A DNA stretch of 64,000 bases from an uncultured Paracoccaceae bacterium (GTDB lineage Bacteria > Pseudomonadota > Alphaproteobacteria > Rhodobacterales > Rhodobacteraceae): positions 124,001 through 188,000 of the forward strand of contig CANMPK010000003.1 of the NCBI GenBank assembly GCA_947499725.1. The letters run 5' to 3'. Made by a program: the position numbers and the translations under genes. This document shows, in pieces, positions 48,162 through 56,850 of the stretch. Position 1 is the stretch's first letter. Each line of letters starts with the position of its first letter. The notes below the pieces were generated by a model. That model saw only the letters and a program-made list of their open reading frames with translations, was not told where the DNA came from and did not search any database.

Positions 48162-48237
<76 letters not shown>

Positions 48238-48283
48238 AAAATGACGGATATAACCGTCTGGTCGCGCTTAATTAGGCGCTAGA

Positions 48284-48315
48284 TTGGGTGGGATCAAGAG
48301 TAAAATCCCACCCAA
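48284..48315 (-). terminator. Stem-loop after the FYDLN-acid gene
   Basis: TTGGGTGGGAT and ATCCCACCCAA form a perfect 11-bp stem with a 10-base loop, seven bases after the stop codon at 48322 on the minus strand. It has no strong T-run. Confidence 0.6.
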
Positions 48316-48321
48316 ATCTGA

Positions 48322-48645
48322 TTAGTTTTCGTCGTCGTCCGCTGGTACGTCCGCGATCTCTTCCAAAGAGACGTTTTCATCGTCATCTTCATCCAAAACA
48401 TCGTCTTCCAGCTCCAGATCAACGTTGTCGTCATCTTCCAGAACTTCTGCGTCGTCAATGTTCGCCGCTTTGGCTTTCAGTGTCGCTGCATCTTCTTCGT
48501 CGGCTGCAATCATACGGCTTTTGCCGGAATCCAGCTCCACAACTTCGCCAGTGTATGGGCTGACGATTGGGTCTTTGTTCAGGTCGTAAAAACGTTTGCC
48601 CGTTGTCGGGCACAGGCGCTTAACGCCCCATTCTTCTTTGGGCAT
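48322..48645 (-). CDS. FYDLN-acid domain protein (TIGR02300 family)
   Basis: The 107-residue protein starts MPKEEWGVKRLCPTTGKRFYDLNKDP, with the FYDLN motif and a single Cys in the zinc-ribbon-like N-terminal part. It ends in a very acidic tail of Asp and Glu. This small family is found across alphaproteobacteria and has no assigned function. ATG 48645 is used because AGGGGG lies upstream and the family N-terminus begins here; the frame extends further without similarity. Confidence 0.9.
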   Translation of the reverse strand: MPKEEWGVKRLCPTTGKRFYDLNKDPIVSPYTGEVVELDSGKSRMIAADEEDAATLKAKAANIDDAEVLEDDDNVDLELEDDVLDEDDDENVSLEEIADVPADDDEN

Positions 48646-48750
48646 GGGAATCCCCCTAATCACGTGAGTCTTGTCGACAGTCTGCGCCAACTGCCATATG
48701 TCTGGGGGCAAGTCAAAGGGTAACACGCAGGCCAAGGCAACTAAGCGGCA

Positions 48751-49443
48751 ATGACACAACATTTTCTCTCAGGAGAGCCCCCCATTGCATTGATTTTACG
48801 TCGCAGCGCCCGCGCGCGGCGGATCAGTTTGCGCGTCTCTCGTCTAGACGGGAAGGTTACGCTGACGCTGCCAAAGCAGGTGAGCGAAAGGGAAGCTTTA
48901 GATTTCGCTCGATCTAAAGAAGATTGGCTGCGCAGGAATTTGGCCAATCGGCCGGAAGGCGTTTTGGTCGCTCACGGAAGCGAAGTGCCATTTCAGGGCG
49001 ATATGCTGCCCGTGCTTGCAGGGCGGGGCCGCTCTGTTTCAATGACGGACGAAGGATTTCAGGTGCCAGGGAATGCTGCGCGGGTTGGGGTTCGGTTGCA
49101 AAGCTTCCTCAAAGAGGAAGCGCGGCGGCGCTTGGTGGCTGCGTCTGATCACTATTCAGATCGCTTAGGGCGCCAGTACACTAAGTTTACACTGCGTGAT
49201 ACACGGTCACGGTGGGGCTCTTGTACCTCTGAAGGGGGGCTGATGTACTCTTGGCGGCTGATCATGGCTCCCGAAGAGGTGCTGAACTATGTGGCCGCAC
49301 ATGAGGTCGCCCATTTGGCGCAGATGAATCATTCTCCCAAGTTTTGGGCCATTGTTGAAAAGCTTTACGGCCCACATCAAGCGGAGCGTCGTTGGTTGCG
49401 TACCCATGGCGAGAAGCTGCATCGCTACCGGTTCGAAGGCTAA
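48751..49443 (+). CDS. YgjP-like zinc metallopeptidase (M48/DUF45 family)
   Basis: The 230-residue protein has the zinc motif HEVAH in YVAAHEVAHLAQMNHSPKFW, with the third His in NHSP, and the upstream family motif SRWGSCTSEGGLMYSWRLIMAP. These match the YgjP/DUF45 group of predicted metal-dependent hydrolases. No signal peptide or membrane segment is seen, so it is cytosolic. It is divergent from the FYDLN gene. Its substrate is unknown. Confidence 0.87.
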   Translation: MTQHFLSGEPPIALILRRSARARRISLRVSRLDGKVTLTLPKQVSEREALDFARSKEDWLRRNLANRPEGVLVAHGSEVPFQGDMLPVLAGRGRSVSMTDEGFQVPGNAARVGVRLQSFLKEEARRRLVAASDHYSDRLGRQYTKFTLRDTRSRWGSCTSEGGLMYSWRLIMAPEEVLNYVAAHEVAHLAQMNHSPKFWAIVEKLYGPHQAERRWLRTHGEKLHRYRFEG

Positions 49444-49491
49444 GACCGTTTAGCAATTGACCTTTCTCCCTTTTGTGATCACATTTATCAG

Positions 49492-50148
49492 ATGCTGAGT
49501 CCTAACAAAAACGATGACACCGCCAGTTCCGCCCATGATCGGGTGTACCGTGGCCTGCGATCCCGCATCATGCACGGTGAAATCGCGCCAGGGCAGGCGC
49601 TTACATTGCGTGGGGTAGGGGCCGAATACGAGGTGTCTATGACGCCCGCCCGCGAATCCGTGCGACGCCTCGTAGCAGAGGGGGCTTTGACTATTTCGGC
49701 CTCTGGGCGCGTGTCTACGCCAGAGCTGACTAATGAACGCATTGAAGAGCTCGCCGCACTTCGGGCTCTGATCGAAGTGGAGCTCGCCAGCCGCGCCCTG
49801 CCGCGTGCGCACATGGCGCTGATTGATCGTTTGCAAGTGATCAACTCATCGATTGCCGAGGCCGTCAGTAAGCGTGATGCGGTTCTCTATATCCGTCGAA
49901 ATCTCGAGTTTCACCGTACGCTTTATTTGCGTGCTCAGGCTCCGGCGATGTTGGCTATGGCGGAAACAGTTTGGTTGCAGCTCGGGCCAACCATGCGTTC
50001 TCTCTATGATCAAATGACCAAAAGTGAATCGCCTCAATTTCATCGTTTGATTTTGGCGGCTTTGAAAGCCGGTGACGAGCCAGGCTTGCGACTGGCTGTC
50101 CGGTCTGATGTGACGCAGGGGCTGCGTCACCTCATGAGTGATGTCTAG
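49492..50148 (+). CDS. GntR-family transcriptional regulator (FadR/FCD subfamily)
   Basis: The 218-residue regulator has an N-terminal winged helix (YRGLRSRIMHGEIAPGQ and YEVSMTPARESVRRLVAEG) and an all-helical FCD effector domain (LRALIEVELASRA). FCD-type regulators respond to organic acids or related metabolites. It is convergent with accA and has no obvious catabolic partner next to it, so its target cannot be told from context. Confidence 0.87.
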   Translation: MLSPNKNDDTASSAHDRVYRGLRSRIMHGEIAPGQALTLRGVGAEYEVSMTPARESVRRLVAEGALTISASGRVSTPELTNERIEELAALRALIEVELASRALPRAHMALIDRLQVINSSIAEAVSKRDAVLYIRRNLEFHRTLYLRAQAPAMLAMAETVWLQLGPTMRSLYDQMTKSESPQFHRLILAALKAGDEPGLRLAVRSDVTQGLRHLMSDV

Positions 50149-50163
50149 GCGGCTTAGGCCGCC
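50148..50163. terminator. Stem-loop between the GntR gene and accA
   Basis: GGCGGC and GCCGCC pair around TTAG, spanning the short gap and both stop-codon regions of two convergent genes. It is short and lacks a T-run. Confidence 0.35.
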
Positions 50164-51116
50164 AGACCCTTGCTGCCCATGCCCATGAACTTTTTGCGGC
50201 GGACCGCAATCACTTCATCACGGCTCAGGCCGTCGACTTCTTTCAGCATTTCAGAAATCGCTTTTCCGACAGACTCAATCGCGTCTGCACGCGCACGATG
50301 CGCGCCGCCCAAAGGCTCACGAATGCTGCGATCCACAACACCAAGCTGCAGAAGATCAGCAGCCGTTAGGCGTAGCGCTTCAGCAGCTTCGCGCATTTTG
50401 TCTGCGTTTTTCCAAAGGATGGATGCGCAGCCTTCTGGTGTGATCACGGAATAAACAGAGTGCTCTAACATCGCCAGTTTGTTGGCTGTCGCTAGTGCAA
50501 CCGCACCGCCAGAGCCACCCTCACCGATGATCACGGAAATCACAGGCACGCCCACTTGCAGGCATTTCTCTGTGCTGCGCGCAATCGCTTCAGATTGGCC
50601 ACGCTCTTCCGCGCCTTTACCTGGATAAGCACCTGGCGTGTCGACCAAAGTGATGATCGGTAGGTTGAACTTGTCAGCCATTTCCATCAGGCGGATCGCT
50701 TTGCGATAGCCTTCTGGGCGCGCCATACCAAAGTTGCGTTCAATACGAGACTTGGTGTCGTTACCTTTTTCCTGACCGATCACAACAACCGGTTGGTCGT
50801 TGAACCGCGCAAGGCCGCCCATCACTGCGTGGTCATCCGCAAAGTTGCGGTCGCCAGCAAGTGGTGTGAATTCTGTAAACAGCGCGTCGATATAATCCTG
50901 ACAATGCGGACGATCCTGATGGCGTGCGACTTGGCATTTGCGCCAAGGTGTCAGGTTATTATAAAGCTCTTCGAGCATTTCACCGGCTTTGCGGTCAAGT
51001 GCTGCAGCTTCATCTTCTACGTCCATTTCCTCGTTCTGGCGTGCCATAGACCGAAGCTCTTCAGCTTTGCCTTCAATCTCTGCCAGTGGTTTTTCAAAAT
51101 CGAGGTAGTTCGTCAT
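50154..51116 (-). CDS. accA: Acetyl-CoA carboxylase carboxyltransferase subunit alpha
   Basis: The 320-residue protein aligns by eye with AccA throughout: the N-terminal coiled segment [18 protein letters not shown], then [40 protein letters not shown], and [21 protein letters not shown] with the oxyanion-hole glycines. It transfers the carboxyl group from biotin to acetyl-CoA to form malonyl-CoA for fatty acid synthesis. ATG 51116 starts the family N-terminus and has GGAG upstream; the longer frame to 51323 overlaps the lysE gene and is not protein-like. Confidence 0.96.
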   Translation of the reverse strand: MTNYLDFEKPLAEIEGKAEELRSMARQNEEMDVEDEAAALDRKAGEMLEELYNNLTPWRKCQVARHQDRPHCQDYIDALFTEFTPLAGDRNFADDHAVMGGLARFNDQPVVVIGQEKGNDTKSRIERNFGMARPEGYRKAIRLMEMADKFNLPIITLVDTPGAYPGKGAEERGQSEAIARSTEKCLQVGVPVISVIIGEGGSGGAVALATANKLAMLEHSVYSVITPEGCASILWKNADKMREAAEALRLTAADLLQLGVVDRSIREPLGGAHRARADAIESVGKAISEMLKEVDGLSRDEVIAVRRKKFMGMGSKGLAA

Positions 51117-51193
51117 TTTTAACTCCGCGCGTATCTGCGTCTCGGTATATGACGCTGGGGCGCAAGAAATGCAACTGGCCTGTGACGGGGAAT

Positions 51194-51793
51194 TTACACG
51201 GGGCTGAACACCAAAGCCGGCAGCAAGGACAAGACAAGCAGCGTAGCCATCGTCCAATTGAAAGCCTTTAGGCGCGTTTGGCTGGTCAAAACCCGCTGCA
51301 ATTGTTGACCGAGAACGGTCCAAATGCTGACGGTGGGCAGGTTCACCGTGGCGAAAACAACGGCAACAATCACGACCGCACTGAATTCGCGGCTAGGTGC
51401 AAAAAGCGTTATGGCACCGAGCGCCATGCTCAGCGCTTTGGGGTTGATCCATTGAAACAGCGCCGCTTGGAAGAAGGTCATTGGGGTGCTGGCATGGTCC
51501 GCTTTGGCCGGCTTAGCGGCATGAGCGATCTTCCAGGCAAGCCAGATCAAATACACCGCACTGGCACCTTTCAAAATCGTATAGCTGGGCGGCCATTGAT
51601 CAAAAAGCTGCATCAAGCCCGCGCCAACGCATATGGCCATAACAGCGAAGCCGACGGATATGCCCAGCATATGCGGGATCGTGCGCAGAAAGCCAAAGTT
51701 CGCCCCCGATGCAAGTAACATCATATTATTGGGGCCTGGCGTGCCAGAGGTTGCGAAAGCAAAAGTGATCAGTGCTGGGATTTCATAAGTCAT
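51194..51793 (-). CDS. LysE-family amino acid exporter
   Basis: The 199-residue membrane protein has about six membrane helices and the LysE/RhtB signature [18 protein letters not shown] near the N-terminus. Such proteins export amino acids or their analogues. It is divergent from an Lrp/AsnC-type regulator across 81 bp, the usual arrangement for a regulated exporter. The exported amino acid is not known. Confidence 0.9.
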   Translation of the reverse strand: MTYEIPALITFAFATSGTPGPNNMMLLASGANFGFLRTIPHMLGISVGFAVMAICVGAGLMQLFDQWPPSYTILKGASAVYLIWLAWKIAHAAKPAKADHASTPMTFFQAALFQWINPKALSMALGAITLFAPSREFSAVVIVAVVFATVNLPTVSIWTVLGQQLQRVLTSQTRLKAFNWTMATLLVLSLLPALVFSPV

Positions 51794-51825
51794 TCAGCAA
51801 CGGTAGAGCGTATTGCGCCATATTG

Positions 51826-51864
51826 AATTGCGTTTTGTTTTGCCATTTTGATTTTCTTGCAATT
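51826..51864. promoter_or_regulatory. Candidate Lrp-type binding region between lysE and lrp-like genes
   Basis: AATTGC at 51826-51831 is mirrored by GCAATT at 51859-51864 in an AT-rich 81-bp divergent region. Lrp/AsnC proteins bind loosely symmetric AT-rich sites, so this is a plausible but unproven target. Confidence 0.35.
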
Positions 51865-51874
51865 TAATGCGGTC

Positions 51875-52318
51875 ATGGATCAAATTTCGCAGAATATATT
51901 GCAAACCCTTTCCCGCGATGGGCGGATCAGTAACCTCGAGTTGGCCGAACGCGTCGGCTTGTCCCCCTCTGCCTGTCTACGCCGCGTTCAAGAACTCGAG
52001 CGTAGCGGCGTTGTCAGCGGATATCGTGCCGTGCTGGATCGCAATAAAATGGGCGTCGGTTTTGTGGCCTATGTGACCGTGGGTTTGAACAAGCACACTA
52101 AAGACTCACAAGAAGCCTTTGAACGCGCCATTGGTGCTGCGCGCGAAGTGGTGGAATGTCACAACATCACGGGGGCAGTTGAGTATCTACTGCGTGTCGA
52201 AGCCGCGGATCTCGTGGCCTATAAATCGTTTCACACAGATGTTCTGGGGGTTTTGCCACAGGTGAACTCAATCACCTCTTATGTGGTGATGGGCTCGCCC
52301 AAGGATGAGCGAGCCTGA
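51875..52318 (+). CDS. Lrp/AsnC-family transcriptional regulator
   Basis: The 147-residue regulator has the Lrp helix-turn-helix (GRISNLELAERVGLSPSACLRRVQELE) and a RAM ligand-binding domain with EYLLRVEAADLVAYKSF. ATG 51875 gives the normal family N-terminus (MDQISQNILQTLSRDGR); an upstream ATG at 51848 lies in the divergent promoter region. It probably controls the divergent LysE exporter in response to an amino acid. Confidence 0.9.
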   Translation: MDQISQNILQTLSRDGRISNLELAERVGLSPSACLRRVQELERSGVVSGYRAVLDRNKMGVGFVAYVTVGLNKHTKDSQEAFERAIGAAREVVECHNITGAVEYLLRVEAADLVAYKSFHTDVLGVLPQVNSITSYVVMGSPKDERA

Positions 52319-52321
52319 GCT

Positions 52322-53284
52322 TTATTGATTAGCTGCAATCAATTCGGCTTGAGAGACGATCACCTCAGCCTGTTTGATCGAAGCGATGTCGACCAAGCGG
52401 CCTTTATACACCGTAGCGCCCTCGCCATTGGCTTTTGCTTGCTCCATCGCCGCCAAAATTTCGCGCGCTTCGTTCAGCGCTTCTTGTGATGGCGTGAAAA
52501 CGGTGTTGGCCAAAGCGATCTGCTTTGGGTGGATCGCCCATTTGCCCACCATGCCCAAAGTCGCAGAGCGTTTAGCTTGCGCGATATAGCCTTCATCGTC
52601 TGAAAAATCCCCGAATGGGCCATCAACCGGAAGAACGCCATGTGTGCGGCATGCGGCAACAATCTTTGCCTGTGCCCAATGCCAAGGGTCCGACCAATGC
52701 TTATCGCCCTCGCGCAACATATAGTAGTCTTCCTGCGTGCCGCCGATTCCGGTGGTTTGCATCCCCATAGAAGCTGCGAAATCTGCTGCGCCAAGGCTCA
52801 TGGCTTGCATCCGAGGGGACGAGGCCGCGATCTCTTCGGCGTGCGCAATACCTGCCGCGGACTCGATGATGACTTCAAAGCTGATTTTCTTCGTACGCCC
52901 TTTGGCTTGCTCAATCGCAGTGACCAGAGCATCCACCGCATAAACATCTTCTGCACAACCCACTTTAGGGATCATGATTTGGTCCAAGCGCTCGCTCGCT
53001 TGCTCGAGCAGGTCAACAACATCGCGATACCAGTAAGGCGTATCAAGGCTGTTGATGCGCACAGACATGTACTTGTCGCCCCAATCAACAGTGCTGAGCG
53101 CCTCGATGATATTGGCGCGGGCTGCGTCTTTATCTGAAGGGGCGACGGAATCTTCCAAGTCCAAATTGATGACATCGGCATTTGACGCTGCCATCTTTTC
53201 AAAAATCGCTGGGCGCGAGCCTGGGCCAAACAATTGGCAACGGTTCGGACGATTTGGTGCAGCGGGTTGAAGGCGGAAACTCAT
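52322..53284 (-). CDS. mcl1: L-malyl-CoA/beta-methylmalyl-CoA lyase
   Basis: The 320-residue protein closely resembles Rhodobacter sphaeroides Mcl1 over its whole length, e.g. PNRCQLFGPGSRPAIFEKMA, DLEDSVAP (metal-binding Asp and Glu), EVIIESAAGIAHAEEIAA and GPFGDFSDDEGY. It cleaves beta-methylmalyl-CoA to propionyl-CoA plus glyoxylate, and malyl-CoA to acetyl-CoA plus glyoxylate. These are steps of the ethylmalonyl-CoA pathway for acetate assimilation in Rhodobacterales. It is divergent from the dgcN operon across a 299-bp region rich in palindromes. Confidence 0.95.
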   Translation of the reverse strand: MSFRLQPAAPNRPNRCQLFGPGSRPAIFEKMAASNADVINLDLEDSVAPSDKDAARANIIEALSTVDWGDKYMSVRINSLDTPYWYRDVVDLLEQASERLDQIMIPKVGCAEDVYAVDALVTAIEQAKGRTKKISFEVIIESAAGIAHAEEIAASSPRMQAMSLGAADFAASMGMQTTGIGGTQEDYYMLREGDKHWSDPWHWAQAKIVAACRTHGVLPVDGPFGDFSDDEGYIAQAKRSATLGMVGKWAIHPKQIALANTVFTPSQEALNEAREILAAMEQAKANGEGATVYKGRLVDIASIKQAEVIVSQAELIAANQ

Positions 53285-53430
53285 CGCGATTCCTTTGAGT
53301 AATGAAGTTTCATTTTTGAGTTACCTTTTGTTATTAACTTTCGCGTCCGTTGGCAAATGAAATTATGCAAGCGCGGCAAAATTTCGCCGCGCTGCGGCGT
53401 TTTGAAGTGAGATTCTCGCGCGCAACACAG

Positions 53431-53490
53431 TCTTTTCGAAAGAATCTTTTTAAAAAGTTAATAAATGCGAAGAAATCTTCGAAGAATTCT
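53431..53490. promoter_or_regulatory. Cluster of palindromes between mcl1 and dgcN
   Basis: Four symmetric elements lie within 60 bases: TCTTTTCGAAAGA (53431-53443), CTTTTTAAAAAG (53446-53457), TCTTCGAAGA (53476-53485, inside GAAGAAATCTTC at 53469-53480) and AGAATTCT (53483-53490). They sit about 95-150 bp upstream of dgcN in an AT-rich stretch and are candidate operators for dgcN, mcl1 or both. The rest of the 299-bp gap shows no gene I trust; a 71-codon frame at 53350-53565 is Lys/Arg-rich and unsupported. Confidence 0.45.
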
Positions 53491-53583
53491 CAAAATCTAC
53501 GTAAGATTAATAGAAAATTTCACAACGGTTCGATCAACCTTGCGCGGTACCTCCAAATACCCTGAATTCAAGGAACCGCTGCT

Positions 53584-54585
53584 ATGATCAAAACCCCTTA
53601 TTTGCTTTTCCTCGGCGACGCACCAGACATGTTGGCTGCGAAGGTCGCGATCGGTATCCGCGATTGGCGCCCTGAAAATGCAATTGGCCAAATTTGCTTG
53701 CCGGGGTGTGGTGCTGATCTTGGGTTGACCAACCTGTCCTTGCAGGACGGTCTGGATGCTGGTGCAAAGACGCTGGTGATTGGCGTTGCGAACCGTGGCG
53801 GCAAGATTTCTGACACTTGGAAAGCCCTTCTTCTAGAAGCACTAGAGCTTGGCTATGACATTGCCTCCGGTTTGCACAACCTGCTTCGTGACGAGGCTGA
53901 TCTGGTCGCGCAGGCGGAAAAATTTGGCCGTACACTGCATGATGTACGTGTTCCATCTGTCGAATATCCAATCGCGACCGGCGTAAGGCGCTCCGGTAAG
54001 CGTTGTCTGGCGGTGGGGACCGATTGCTCTGTTGGTAAAATGTACACAGCGATGGCAATGGACAACGAAATGCAAGAGCGCGGCATGAAATCCACGTTCC
54101 GCGCTACAGGTCAGACTGGCATCCTGATTACGGGTGATGGCGTTCCATTGGACGCGGTTGTTGCGGATTTCATGGCTGGTTCTGTTGAGTACCTGACACC
54201 TGACAACGATCCAGACCATTGGGATATGATCGAGGGGCAGGGCTCTTTGTTCCACGTGTCTTATTCCGGCGTAACGATGGCGCTGGTACATGGTGGTCAG
54301 CCGGATGCGCTGATCCTTTGCCACGAGCCAACACGCACCCACATGCGCGGCCTGCCAGATTACTATCTACCATCCCTCAGCCAGCTGCAATCCACAGCGC
54401 TGATTTTGGCGCGTGTTGCGAACCCTGATGTGCAGGTGGTTGGCATCTCTGTGAATACTCAGCACATGAGCGAAGACGAAGCGGTTGCTTATATGTCTAA
54501 AGTCGAAACAGAGATGGGGCTGCCAACCGTTGATCCATATCGCCACGGCGCAGGCCGTTTGGTGGACGCGCTGGCTGCGATCTGA
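53584..54585 (+). CDS. dgcN: DUF1611 protein, D-glutamate N-acetyltransferase (DgcN) type
   Basis: The 333-residue protein is a DUF1611 member with a P-loop-like GTDCSVGK at residues 145-152 and an N-terminal Rossmann-like domain (LLFLGDAPDMLAAKVAIG). DUF1611 proteins next to a dipeptide-epimerase-like gene have been described as DgcN, which acetylates D-glutamate with acetyl-CoA before DgcA racemises N-acetyl-D-glutamate. That exact pair is present here, 41 bp apart, followed by a D-amino acid aminotransferase. AAGGAA precedes the ATG. The function rests on the family and the preserved gene order. Confidence 0.82.
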   Translation: MIKTPYLLFLGDAPDMLAAKVAIGIRDWRPENAIGQICLPGCGADLGLTNLSLQDGLDAGAKTLVIGVANRGGKISDTWKALLLEALELGYDIASGLHNLLRDEADLVAQAEKFGRTLHDVRVPSVEYPIATGVRRSGKRCLAVGTDCSVGKMYTAMAMDNEMQERGMKSTFRATGQTGILITGDGVPLDAVVADFMAGSVEYLTPDNDPDHWDMIEGQGSLFHVSYSGVTMALVHGGQPDALILCHEPTRTHMRGLPDYYLPSLSQLQSTALILARVANPDVQVVGISVNTQHMSEDEAVAYMSKVETEMGLPTVDPYRHGAGRLVDALAAI

Positions 54586-54626
54586 TCTAACCTCTCAAAA
54601 CCAAAGCAACGCCAAAGGGGCACAGC

Positions 54627-55592
54627 TTGAAAATTACAGTTACCCAAGATGTGTTCCGTTTGGCGCAGGTCTTCACGATTTCTCGCGGCTCGCGCACAGA
54701 AGCCAAGGTTCTCACGGTCAAAGTCGAAAAAGACGGCTTTGTTGGTTACGGCGAATGTGTGCCCTACGCGCGCTATGACGAAACCCTTGAAAGCGTAACG
54801 GCAGAAATTGAAAGCCTGCCAAATGATCTAACGCGAGAGGCCCTGCAATCGCTTTTGCCAGCAGGGGCCGCGCGTAACGCAGTGGATTGCGCGCTTTGGG
54901 ATTTAGAGGCAAAGACACAAGGTAAGCCGGTTTGGGAACTTGCTGGCCTGCCAAAGCCGCTGCCCGAGATCACAGCTTATACCCTGTCACTGGACACGCC
55001 CGAAGCCATGGAAGCGCAGGCTGCAGAGAATGCACACCGCCCTTTGCTCAAGATCAAACTCGGTACGCCCAACGACATGCCGCGGCTCGAAGCGGTACGC
55101 CGTGGCGCGCCTCAGTCTGACATCATCGTAGATGCCAACGAGGGTTGGAGTGCCGAGGTCTACGCTGATCTCGCGCCTCATCTGGTGCGTTTGGGGGTTA
55201 AGCTGGTCGAGCAGCCATTGCCTGCCGGTGATGATGAGGCCCTAATTGGCATGGACCGCCCAGTGCCGGTCTGTGCCGATGAAAGCTGCCATGACCGCAC
55301 GAGCTTGCCAAAGCTGGTCGGAAAATACGATGTCGTAAATATCAAGCTCGACAAGACAGGTGGTTTGACCGAGGCGATTAAGCTGCGCCAAGAGGCGCTC
55401 GCGCTGGGCTATGAGGTCATGGTGGGCTGCATGGTTGGCAGCTCTCTTGCGATGGCCCCTGCGACGTTAATTGCACAGGGTGCGCGCGTAACAGACCTTG
55501 ACGGCCCGCTTTTATTGGCCGAAGACCGCAACAACGCTTTGATTTTTGACGATTCCGGAGTGCATCCGCCTATTGCGGCGCTTTGGGGCTGA
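54627..55592 (+). CDS. dgcA: Enolase-superfamily epimerase, N-acetyl-D-glutamate racemase (DgcA) type
   Basis: The 321-residue protein belongs to the L-Ala-D/L-Glu epimerase branch of the enolase superfamily. Lys residues lie in LLKIKLG, and metal ligands in VDANEGW (Asp), VEQPLP (Glu) and CADESCH (Asp). The second catalytic Lys is in NIKLDKTGG. Translation starts at TTG 54627 with AAGGGG upstream. The dgcN neighbour favours N-acetyl-D-glutamate racemase over a cell-wall dipeptide epimerase, though the latter cannot be excluded from sequence alone. Confidence 0.82.
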   Translation: MKITVTQDVFRLAQVFTISRGSRTEAKVLTVKVEKDGFVGYGECVPYARYDETLESVTAEIESLPNDLTREALQSLLPAGAARNAVDCALWDLEAKTQGKPVWELAGLPKPLPEITAYTLSLDTPEAMEAQAAENAHRPLLKIKLGTPNDMPRLEAVRRGAPQSDIIVDANEGWSAEVYADLAPHLVRLGVKLVEQPLPAGDDEALIGMDRPVPVCADESCHDRTSLPKLVGKYDVVNIKLDKTGGLTEAIKLRQEALALGYEVMVGCMVGSSLAMAPATLIAQGARVTDLDGPLLLAEDRNNALIFDDSGVHPPIAALWG

Positions 55593-55602
55593 GGAGACGA
55601 TT

Positions 55603-56466
55603 ATGACCCGCACTGTATACGTAAATGGCGAATACCTGCCTGAAACAGAAGCTAAGATTTCGATCTTTGACCGTGGTTTCCTGATGGCAGATGCGGTCTA
55701 CGAAGTGACCTCTGTTCTTGGCGGCAAGCTCGTAGACTTTGAAGGCCACGCCGTGCGTCTTGAGCGCTCTTTGAATGAGCTGGGCATGAACGCGCCTTGC
55801 ACAAAAGAAGAGCTGTTGGAGATTCACCGCAAGCTGGTGGAAGAAAACGAAATTGATGAAGGTCTGGTTTACTTGCAAGTGACACGTGGCTCTGACGGCG
55901 ACCGTGATTTCGTATTCCCTGATCCAGAAACCACACAGCCAGGCCTCGTTCTGTTTACGCAGAACAAACCAAACTTGGCAGACAGCGAAGCCTCTAAGAA
56001 GGGCGCGAAGATCATCTCTATCGAAGATATTCGTTGGGGGCGTCGCGACATCAAGACAACCCAGCTTCTGTACCCGTCCATGGGTAAAATGATGGCGAAG
56101 GCCGCAGGTGCTGATGATGCTTGGATGATTGAAGACGGTCACGTCACCGAGGGCACCAGCAACAACGCTTACTTTGTGAAAAACGGCACCATCGTAACAC
56201 GCCCGCTGTCTAAGGACATCCTGCACGGCATCACCCGCGCAGCGGTGATGCGTTTGGCGGAAGAAGCTCAGCTGAAAGTCGAGGAACGCCTGTTCACAAT
56301 CGACGAAGCGAAAGAAGCGGATGAAGCTTTCACCACTTCGGCCTCTGCCTTTGTGATGCCAGTGATCGAAATCGATGGCGCAACCTTGGGCGATGGCACG
56401 CCAGGCCCAATCGCGAAGCAACTGCGTGAAATCTATCTAGATGAGGCGCGCAAAAAAGCGATCTGA
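55603..56466 (+). CDS. D-amino acid aminotransferase (class IV PLP)
   Basis: The 287-residue protein is a fold-type IV aminotransferase: FDRGFLMADAVYEVTSVLGG near the N-terminus, the PLP Lys in GRRDIKTTQLLYPSMGK, and the phosphate-binding EGTSNNAYFVKNG. These match D-alanine/D-amino acid transaminases rather than branched-chain enzymes. ATG 55603 has GAGGAGA upstream, 10 bp after dgcA. It would move amino groups among D-Ala, D-Glu and other D-amino acids, feeding D-glutamate to the DgcN/DgcA route or making it. A terminator follows. Confidence 0.88.
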   Translation: MTRTVYVNGEYLPETEAKISIFDRGFLMADAVYEVTSVLGGKLVDFEGHAVRLERSLNELGMNAPCTKEELLEIHRKLVEENEIDEGLVYLQVTRGSDGDRDFVFPDPETTQPGLVLFTQNKPNLADSEASKKGAKIISIEDIRWGRRDIKTTQLLYPSMGKMMAKAAGADDAWMIEDGHVTEGTSNNAYFVKNGTIVTRPLSKDILHGITRAAVMRLAEEAQLKVEERLFTIDEAKEADEAFTTSASAFVMPVIEIDGATLGDGTPGPIAKQLREIYLDEARKKAI

Positions 56467-56484
56467 TCTTTACGACAGCATTAA

Positions 56485-56512
56485 AAAAGGCGGGGCCCAT
56501 GCCCCGCCTTTT
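56485..56512. terminator. Bidirectional terminator after the D-amino acid operon
   Basis: AAAAGGCGGGGC and GCCCCGCCTTTT form a perfect 12-bp stem around CCAT. T-runs on both strands serve the convergent DUF1244 gene as well. Confidence 0.9.
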
Positions 56513-56529
56513 GTGTTTTTGGCATTGGC

Positions 56530-56838
56530 TTACTTGCCGACGTTCTCGTCAAAAGCCTTTTTGAAATCTTTCTGCTGCGCTGGGCTCGCATCTGTTTGAT
56601 AGTTGGCTTTCCACTCATCCATAGTCATGCCGTAGAAGCTTTCGCGGGCCTCGTCTTTGCTCATCTCGATGCCGCGCTCATTGGCGGCTTCTTGATACCA
56701 GCGGCTCAGGCAGTTGCGGCAAAAACCGGCGAGGTTCATCATATCGATGTTCTGCACATCCGTGCGCTTTTCCATCAGGTGGTCACGCAGTGTGCGGAAA
56801 GCGGCGGCTTCCAGTTCCAGTTGGGTTTGCTTGTCCAT
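56530..56838 (-). CDS. DUF1244 domain protein
   Basis: The 102-residue protein matches the DUF1244 family, with the conserved NLAGFCRNCLSRWYQEAA segment holding a CxxC pair and the end segment ESFYGMTMDEWKANYQTDA. The family is common in alpha- and gammaproteobacteria and has no established role; the Cys pair suggests metal binding or redox activity. It begins 12 bp after the CHMI-like gene, so they are likely co-transcribed. Confidence 0.9.
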   Translation of the reverse strand: MDKQTQLELEAAAFRTLRDHLMEKRTDVQNIDMMNLAGFCRNCLSRWYQEAANERGIEMSKDEARESFYGMTMDEWKANYQTDASPAQQKDFKKAFDENVGK

Positions 56839-56850
56839 GAGGCTCTCTTC

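Noticed and set aside
51117-51323. N-terminal extension of accA by 69 codons
   Set aside because: It overlaps the end of the lysE gene and has no similarity to AccA, whose normal N-terminus begins at 51116.
52292-52315. GGCTCGC...GCGAGCC hairpin at the end of the Lrp/AsnC gene
   Set aside because: It lies inside coding sequence, has only seven pairs and no T-run. It could arise from the codons alone, so it is not listed as a terminator.
53350-53565. Plus-strand frame of 71 codons before dgcN
   Set aside because: Its composition is unusually rich in Lys, Arg and Asn, reflecting the AT-rich palindromic promoter DNA. No ribosome-binding site or family was seen.
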